Positions 59,378 to 64,000 of a stretch of DNA of 64,000 nucleotides are shown here, piece by piece (position 1 is the first letter of the stretch; each line of letters opens with the position of its first letter). Under the pieces are notes generated by a model, which saw only the letters and a list, made by a program, of their open reading frames with translations, did no database searches and had not been told where the DNA came from. Origin of the DNA: Massilia phyllostachyos (lineage in GTDB: Bacteria > Pseudomonadota > Gammaproteobacteria > Burkholderiales > Burkholderiaceae_D); the NCBI RefSeq assembly GCF_021044825.1, contig NZ_JAJNOC010000006.1, positions 248,001-312,000 of the forward strand. Reading direction: 5' to 3'. The position numbers were made by a program, and so were the translations under genes.

Positions 59378-60112
59378 TCAGAAAGTTTTGGACAGGCTCA
59401 GCACCACCGTCGACCGGCCCAGGTCCTTGCCTTCCGGGCTCAGGTAGGCCTTGGTGGAAGCCCGGACCCAGGCGAAGGACACGCTGGCGACGCCGAAGTC
59501 CTTGGTGATGCCGGCCTTGTAGTCGGTGTACGAATAGATGCCGTTGTTGTTCACTTCCTGGCGGCCCGCATGCAGGTTCAGCAGCATCTTGTCGCCGATG
59601 TCGATGTCGGCGCCCAGGTCCAGGTAGCCGCTGCGCTTGCTGTTCGCGGTGCCGAACAGGTTGGTGGTCGAGTGCGAGTACTTCACGTAGGCCGGGCCGA
59701 AGCCGAGGCGGGCGTAGAGTTCGAAGGTGTTGGCGCTCGGGTTCAGGTCGTTCGACGGGTAGTAGTAATACAGGCCGCCGACGTCGTAGGTGAGATTCTC
59801 GGTGAGGTTGCCGCGCTTGCCGCCGTACACATCCCATTCGATATTGCCGTCGCCGCCGAGGTCCTTGGTCCAGCGGATGGTGGACAGCCAGGTGCCCACG
59901 TACACCCCGGTCGGGTTGTGGGTGTAGTCGACGCCGCCTTGTACGGCGCCGTTCAGGCGGGTCTGCGACAGGCCGCGGTAACGGTAATCGCTGGTGATCG
60001 AGGCGTTGTAGCTGACCGAGTGGTCAGGCGTTGCTTCTTGCGCAAAGGCGGGAACGCTGGACAGGGCCAGGATGGCCCAACACACTGCTGCTGCACTGGT
60101 CTTGTACTTCAT
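59378..60112 (-). CDS. TorF-family putative porin
   Basis: A 244-residue outer-membrane beta-barrel protein with a signal peptide (AAVCWAILALSSVPAFA). Barrel features are YNASITSDYRYRGLSQT, a typical opening of the TIGR02001/TorF group, and the ending STVVLSLSKTF. The ATG at 60112 is preferred over 60118 because AAGGGG touches the earlier ATG and is six bases from the later one. It is the first gene of torF-glnK-amtB and may help ammonium or other nitrogen compounds across the outer membrane. Confidence 0.9.
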   Translation of the reverse strand: MKYKTSAAAVCWAILALSSVPAFAQEATPDHSVSYNASITSDYRYRGLSQTRLNGAVQGGVDYTHNPTGVYVGTWLSTIRWTKDLGGDGNIEWDVYGGKRGNLTENLTYDVGGLYYYYPSNDLNPSANTFELYARLGFGPAYVKYSHSTTNLFGTANSKRSGYLDLGADIDIGDKMLLNLHAGRQEVNNNGIYSYTDYKAGITKDFGVASVSFAWVRASTKAYLSPEGKDLGRSTVVLSLSKTF

Positions 60113-60195
60113 GGACATCCCCTTATGGTCAACTTGGCTCCCGGAGGAGCGGTTGCGGTTTACAATCTCGTTTGCTGCACGCCTGATAACTCTTT

Positions 60196-60211
60196 AGCAG
60201 GATGCGTGCCA
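60196..60211 (-). promoter_or_regulatory. sigma-54 promoter of torF-glnK-amtB
   Basis: On the minus strand TGGCACG-CATC-CTGCT, against consensus TGGCACG-N4-TTGCW: a perfect -24 box and one mismatch in the -12 box, with correct spacing. Transcription should begin near 60186, about 75 bases before torF. Confidence 0.8.
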
Positions 60212-60325
60212 GCATGAAAACCGTTGCAAGGGGTGGCTCGGGTGCTTGTTTTCTCGACCATTCGCCCCATTTGCGATGTGGATCAACCGAAAAACCCGCG
60301 CGCGAGGCCTGCGCCATCGCGTCAC

Positions 60326-60360
60326 GCACCAAAGCGGATGGCGCCGCACCACCGTGGTGC
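60326..60360. promoter_or_regulatory. NtrC enhancer site(s)
   Basis: GCACCA-CCG-TGGTGC (60346-60360) is a perfect palindrome with the same arms and three-base spacer as the strong NtrC site at E. coli glnAp2. A second GCACCA at 60326 is exactly 20 bases (two helical turns) away, though its right half is poor. The sites centre about 150-170 bases upstream of the predicted sigma-54 start. Confidence 0.75.
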
Positions 60361-60387
60361 AGCGCTCCGTCACATCAGGAAATGGAT

Positions 60388-60723
60388 ATGAACAATCTCT
60401 TCAACGACATCCAGGGCAAGATCAACCAGGCCCTGGAAAGCGGTCCGGCCAAGGACATCGAGCGCAACGTCAAGGCGATGATGACCCAGGGCTTCTCCAA
60501 GCTCGACCTGGTCACCCGCGAAGAATTCGACATCCAGGCCCAGGTGCTGGCCAAGACCCGCGCCCGCCTGGAAGCGCTGGAGCTGCGCGTGGTGGAACTG
60601 GAAGCGCGCCTGAGCGGCCAGTCCGGTGCGTCCGCGGCCACCGCGGCTACCTCATCGGCCGCCGGTCCGCTGCCGGGCGCCACCGATCCTGCCGCGCCGC
60701 ACGTCATCCTCGACAAGCCATAA
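60388..60723 (+). CDS. ubiK: ubiquinone biosynthesis accessory factor UbiK
   Basis: A 111-residue BMFP/UbiK protein: MNNLFNDIQGKINQALES, then an amphipathic coiled coil (EFDIQAQVLAKTRARLEALELRVVELEARL), then an Ala/Pro-rich tail. The family helps UbiJ organise the coenzyme Q biosynthesis complex. The ATG at 60388 is chosen because AGGAA (60377-60381) is six bases upstream; the ATG at 60382 is too close. Confidence 0.92.
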   Translation: MNNLFNDIQGKINQALESGPAKDIERNVKAMMTQGFSKLDLVTREEFDIQAQVLAKTRARLEALELRVVELEARLSGQSGASAATAATSSAAGPLPGATDPAAPHVILDKP

Positions 60724-60744
60724 GCCGGCGCCCGCATTCATGCC

Positions 60745-63207
60745 ATGAATGCAATCGACACCGCGCCGGGCGGCTTGCCGCCGCAGGAAGTCTCGCTCGA
60801 CGTCTTGCGCGAGAAGTACGCCAAGGGCCTTGAAGCCGGCATCCTCGACGTGCGCCGCCGCGTGGCGCGCGCCCTCGCCGCGCTCGAACCCGAGGACCGG
60901 CGCGACGAGTTCGAGGCGCGCTTCCTGTGGGCCCAGGAACAGGGCTTCGTGCCGGCCGGGCGCATCGCTTCGGCCGCCGGCCTGGGCCTGCAGGCCACCC
61001 TCATCAACTGCTTCGTGCAGCCGGTCGGCGACTCGATCTCGGGCAACGACGGCGCGCTTCCCGGCATCTATACCGCCCTGGCGGAAGCCGCCGAGACCAT
61101 GCGCCGCGGCGGCGGGGTCGGCTACGATTTCTCTGCCATCCGGCCCAATGGCAGCAAAGTCCATGGGACCCGCTCGCGCGCCTCCGGGCCGGTCTCGTAC
61201 ATGGAAGTGTTCGACGCCTCCTGCCGCACGGTCGAATCGGCCGGCGCGCGGCGCGGCGCCCAGATGGGCGTGCTGCGCATCGACCACCCGGACATCGAAC
61301 GCTTCATCGCCGCCAAGGACGCGGGTGGGCTCACCAACTTCAACATTTCGGTCGGCGTGACCGACGACTTCATGCGGGCGGTGGAAAGCGACGCCATGTT
61401 CGACCTGGTGCACCGCGCCGAGCCGGGGGACGAGGACATGGCGACCGCCCGCCGGCTGGACGACGGCCGCTGGGCCTACCGCCAGGTCCGCGCGCGCGAA
61501 CTGTGGGACCGGATCATTGCGTCGACCTACGACCACGCCGAGCCGGGGGTGCTGTTCATCGACCGCATGAATGCGGAGAACAACCTCTGGTACGCCGAGC
61601 GGCTGCACGCCACCAATCCCTGCGGCGAGCAGCCGCTGCCCGCCTACGGCTGCTGCGACCTCGGTTCGGTGAACCTGACCGCCTTCGTCGACGACCCGTT
61701 CGGCGCGCAGCCTTCCTTCGACTTCGAACGCATGTGCGAAGTCGCGGCAGTCGGCGTGCGCATGCTCGACCTGGTGCTGGACGCGACCGAATGGCCGCTG
61801 CCGCAACAGGCCGCCGAATCCCAGGCCAAGCGCCGCGTCGGCCTCGGCTTCCTGGGCCTGGGCAGCGCCCTTGTCATGCTGGGGCTGCGCTACGATTCCG
61901 ACGAGGGCCGCGCCATGGCCGCACGCATCGCCGAGACCCTGCGCGATGCGGCCTATGCCACCTCGGTGGCGCTGGCGCGCGAGAAAGGGCCGTTCCCGCT
62001 GTTCGATGCGGACCGCTATCTCGACGGCCAGTTCGTGGGGCGGTTGCCGGACTGGCTGCGCGAAGCGATCCGCATGTACGGCATCCGCAACTCGCACCTG
62101 CTGTCGATCGCGCCGACCGGCACCATCTCGCTGGCCTTCGCCGACAACGCGTCCAATGGCATCGAACCGCCCTACTCCTGGACCTACCAGCGCAAGAAGC
62201 GCATGGCGGACGGCTCGATGCGCAGCTACGACGTCGAGGACCATGCCTGGCGCCTGTACCGGCAGATGGGCTACGACGTCGATGCGCTGCCGCCCGCTTT
62301 CGTGACCGCACTCGAGATGCGCGCCATCGAGCACCTGCGCATGGTGCAGGCGGTGCAGCCTTTCGTCGACACCGCGATCTCGAAGACCGTCAACGTACCC
62401 GAGGATTATCCCTTCGCCGACTTCCGCGACCTGTACAGCCAGGCCTGGCATGCGGGCCTGAAGGGCCTGGCGACCTACCGCCCGAACACGGTGCTGGGCA
62501 GCGTGCTGTCCACCTCGAGCGCGGCGCAGCAAGCCGCGCTGCTTGACGAAGACCCGCTGCGCAAGCGCTTCGAGCGGCGCCCGCTGGGCGAACTGGAATC
62601 GGTGACGTCGAAGATCGAGTACGCGACCCAGGAAGGCCGCAGGACAGCCTACCTGACGGTGAGCTTCATCCGCGCCGACGGCGTCCACGAGGGCAGGCCG
62701 GTGACCATCGAGCGGCCCTTCGAATTCTTCATGCCCTCGAACCAGCGCACCGACGGCCAGCAATGGATCACCGCCTCGATGCGCCTGCTGTCGATGGTGG
62801 CGCGCGCCGGCGGCGGAACAGCGCGGGCGCTGGCGGACATGCGCGACGTGGTGTGGGAAAAGGGTCCGGTGCGCTGCGGCCACCTGACCCGCGAAGATGG
62901 CGTGCAGGTGCCGGTGTACCACGATTCCGAAGTGGCGGCGATCGCCTTCATGCTGCAGCGGGTCTTGATACGGCGCGGTTTCCTGGACGCGTGGGGGAAC
63001 CAGGTGGCGGTGCCGGAACTGGCGCGCCGTTTCGCCGAGCGCTGCGACGGGGTGCCGCCGGAGACGGCGCCGCAGCCGGCCACCAGCGCCGGCGCCCTGC
63101 CCGCGGTGAGCGGGGCCAAGTGCCCGGAGTGCGGCGCCCGGGCCCTGCGCAAGGTGGATGGGTGCACCCGCTGCGGCGAGTGCCATTACGTCGGAGAGTG
63201 CGGCTGA
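60745..63207 (+). CDS. nrdJ: adenosylcobalamin-dependent ribonucleotide reductase (class II)
   Basis: An 820-residue NrdJ that reduces ribonucleotides without oxygen dependence. First redox Cys in LINCFVQP (near residue 88), active-site NPCGEQPLP (near 290) with radical Cys and Glu, and substrate-loop PTGTISLAF. The C-terminal zinc ribbon ([21 protein letters not shown]) marks the NrdJ_Z form. It starts 21 bases after ubiK. Together with MetH it needs B12. Confidence 0.95.
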   Translation: MNAIDTAPGGLPPQEVSLDVLREKYAKGLEAGILDVRRRVARALAALEPEDRRDEFEARFLWAQEQGFVPAGRIASAAGLGLQATLINCFVQPVGDSISGNDGALPGIYTALAEAAETMRRGGGVGYDFSAIRPNGSKVHGTRSRASGPVSYMEVFDASCRTVESAGARRGAQMGVLRIDHPDIERFIAAKDAGGLTNFNISVGVTDDFMRAVESDAMFDLVHRAEPGDEDMATARRLDDGRWAYRQVRARELWDRIIASTYDHAEPGVLFIDRMNAENNLWYAERLHATNPCGEQPLPAYGCCDLGSVNLTAFVDDPFGAQPSFDFERMCEVAAVGVRMLDLVLDATEWPLPQQAAESQAKRRVGLGFLGLGSALVMLGLRYDSDEGRAMAARIAETLRDAAYATSVALAREKGPFPLFDADRYLDGQFVGRLPDWLREAIRMYGIRNSHLLSIAPTGTISLAFADNASNGIEPPYSWTYQRKKRMADGSMRSYDVEDHAWRLYRQMGYDVDALPPAFVTALEMRAIEHLRMVQAVQPFVDTAISKTVNVPEDYPFADFRDLYSQAWHAGLKGLATYRPNTVLGSVLSTSSAAQQAALLDEDPLRKRFERRPLGELESVTSKIEYATQEGRRTAYLTVSFIRADGVHEGRPVTIERPFEFFMPSNQRTDGQQWITASMRLLSMVARAGGGTARALADMRDVVWEKGPVRCGHLTREDGVQVPVYHDSEVAAIAFMLQRVLIRRGFLDAWGNQVAVPELARRFAERCDGVPPETAPQPATSAGALPAVSGAKCPECGARALRKVDGCTRCGECHYVGECG

Positions 63208-63226
63208 GGGCCGCGTCCCCGCTGCT

Positions 63227-63766
63227 TCAATACACGATCTGGCCAGCCGCCTGCTTCCGCTGGCGCATTTCACCGGCTCGCTCCTGGCGGGCGATCTGCG
63301 CGTTGCGGTAGGCAGCAAGGTCGCCGGCACTAGGGCCGTTCTGCTTGGCGACATAGGCGAGCGTATTACCGAACCAGGTGTCATGCTGCGCGATGACCGG
63401 CACGGCTTCCAGCTGGATGGCGTCGGCGAGCTTCGTGTGTACTTCGCGCACATGACGGATTGCGGCTTCGCGCTCGTCCGGCGACATGCGAACCAGGCTA
63501 TCGTGTGGGATATGCTGCGCCGCCTGCGCCGGATCGAGCGAAGCCAGCACGCCGCGGTGGCAGTTCTGCCACTGCTTGATCGAGCGCGCCACGTGACGGA
63601 TGCGCTGGCTCACTTCCGACACCGCGGGCACGGCGGGCGCCACGCAGCGCAGGGCGCCGGCGGACGGCCCCGCATAGCTCGACGTCCAGTATGCCGCGTC
63701 CTGCTCCGCCGCATTGCCTGCGCTTGCCGCTGCTGCCAATACCAGGAAGCCCACCAGTTTCTTCAT
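63227..63766 (-). CDS. exported protein of unknown function
   Basis: A 179-residue protein with a signal peptide (KKLVGFLVLAAAASAGNAAE). The mature part is mostly helical, with two Cys (LRCVAP and WQNCHRG) that may form a disulfide, and a Gln/Arg-rich end (AQIARQERAGEMRQRKQAA). No family recognised. It converges on nrdJ. Confidence 0.7.
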   Translation of the reverse strand: MKKLVGFLVLAAAASAGNAAEQDAAYWTSSYAGPSAGALRCVAPAVPAVSEVSQRIRHVARSIKQWQNCHRGVLASLDPAQAAQHIPHDSLVRMSPDEREAAIRHVREVHTKLADAIQLEAVPVIAQHDTWFGNTLAYVAKQNGPSAGDLAAYRNAQIARQERAGEMRQRKQAAGQIVY

Positions 63767-64000
63767 GACGCCCTCACAATGAATGGATGATGGCCCATAC
63801 TAACCGCGGTTTGCAAGCGCCGCAATGCGCCATGCATACGGACATACCGCGTTACATGGCCATGCCGAATTCCGGCACGTCGTAGCCGCTGCTGGCGCGC
63901 CTCGCGCAGCACGGCCTGGGGCGGCTTGCCCAGGGTGCGCACGAACGCGCGGCGCATCCTTTCCCCGTCGCCGAAGCCGGTCCGTCCGGTGGGGTGAGCT
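63763..64000 (-). CDS. AraC-type regulator, C-terminal part only (possible frameshift)
   Basis: The gene starts beyond the window. The visible segment TGFGDGERMRRAFVRTLGKPP is the second helix-turn-helix of an AraC/GlxA-type DNA-binding domain. After LREAR the annotated frame continues 44 residues of poor composition to a stop at 63763. The neighbouring frame instead reads ASSGYDVPEFGMAM and stops at 63852, with GC-rich third positions, so a one-base frameshift or read-error near 63898-63902 is likely and the real end may be 63852. Confidence 0.6.
   Translation of the reverse strand, partial: AHPTGRTGFGDGERMRRAFVRTLGKPPQAVLREARQQRLRRAGIRHGHVTRYVRMHGALRRLQTAVSMGHHPFIVRAS

Noticed and set aside
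60652..63453. A 933-codon minus-strand frame opposite nrdJ
   Set aside because: Same mirror effect; it overlaps ubiK, nrdJ and the exported-protein gene, and no motif is visible.

Overview
This 64 kb window looks like chromosome from a GC-rich betaproteobacterium of the Burkholderiales, most likely Oxalobacteraceae and Massilia-like. The evidence is the LysM-dprA-smg cluster beside def-fmt, a DUF3567 protein, the order argS-SPOR-dsbA-SDR-birA-coaX-SPOR, the glnK-amtB / gshA-gshB / PTS cluster, and several families of short palindromic intergenic repeats. No rRNA, tRNA, CRISPR array, complete IS or prophage was seen. Taxonomy is inferred from gene content; no search was run.

Layout. 0-4 kb: end of a hydrolase, then smg, dprA and a LysM protein on the minus strand. 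4-10 kb: def-fmt, an orphan BrnA-type antitoxin, and B12-dependent metH. 10-18.4 kb: minus-strand signalling and housekeeping genes (EAL-HDOD protein, class II amidotransferase, DUF3567, a small G3E-like protein, a response regulator, an NtrY-like kinase, DUF4390, rsmB). 18.6-24.7 kb: a tight plus-strand operon from argS to a second SPOR protein. 24.7-27.9 kb: a visibly AT-richer islet of small orphan and membrane-protein genes and intergenic repeats, with a diverged copy of the rlpA 3' end at its left side. 27.9-34.9 kb: the elongasome operon mreBCD-mrdA-rodA-rlpA. 35.3-38.6 kb: gatCAB. 38.6-41.6 kb: a tetR/GST/ClpP-fold cassette bracketed by REPIN-like repeats. 41.6-48 kb: pyrE, a MEDS-PAS sensor, xth and a large Ig-like repeat protein. 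48-57 kb: RluA-type pseudouridine synthase, M48 protease, metW-metX, ptsI-ptsH-EIIA, gshB, DUF4272, gshA. 57.6-64 kb: amtB-glnK-torF under a sigma-54/NtrC-type control region, ubiK, B12-dependent nrdJ, a small exported protein and the end of an AraC-type regulator.

How the genes work together. Cell-shape and septal functions are concentrated here (MreBCD, PBP2, RodA, RlpA, two more SPOR proteins). Nitrogen control is represented by GlnK-AmtB with NtrC sites, next to a regulatory PTS (EI, HPr, one EIIA, no permease) and glutathione synthesis. Two B12 enzymes (MetH, class II NrdJ) imply dependence on cobalamin for those reactions.

Most interesting observations: (1) the islet next to rlpA with a foreign-looking rlpA tail; (2) a 23-bp tandem duplication that appears to have removed the native stop codon of dprA; (3) REPIN-like arrays that write the last residues and stop codon of a TetR regulator; (4) a near-consensus sigma-54 promoter plus a perfect NtrC palindrome upstream of torF-glnK-amtB.
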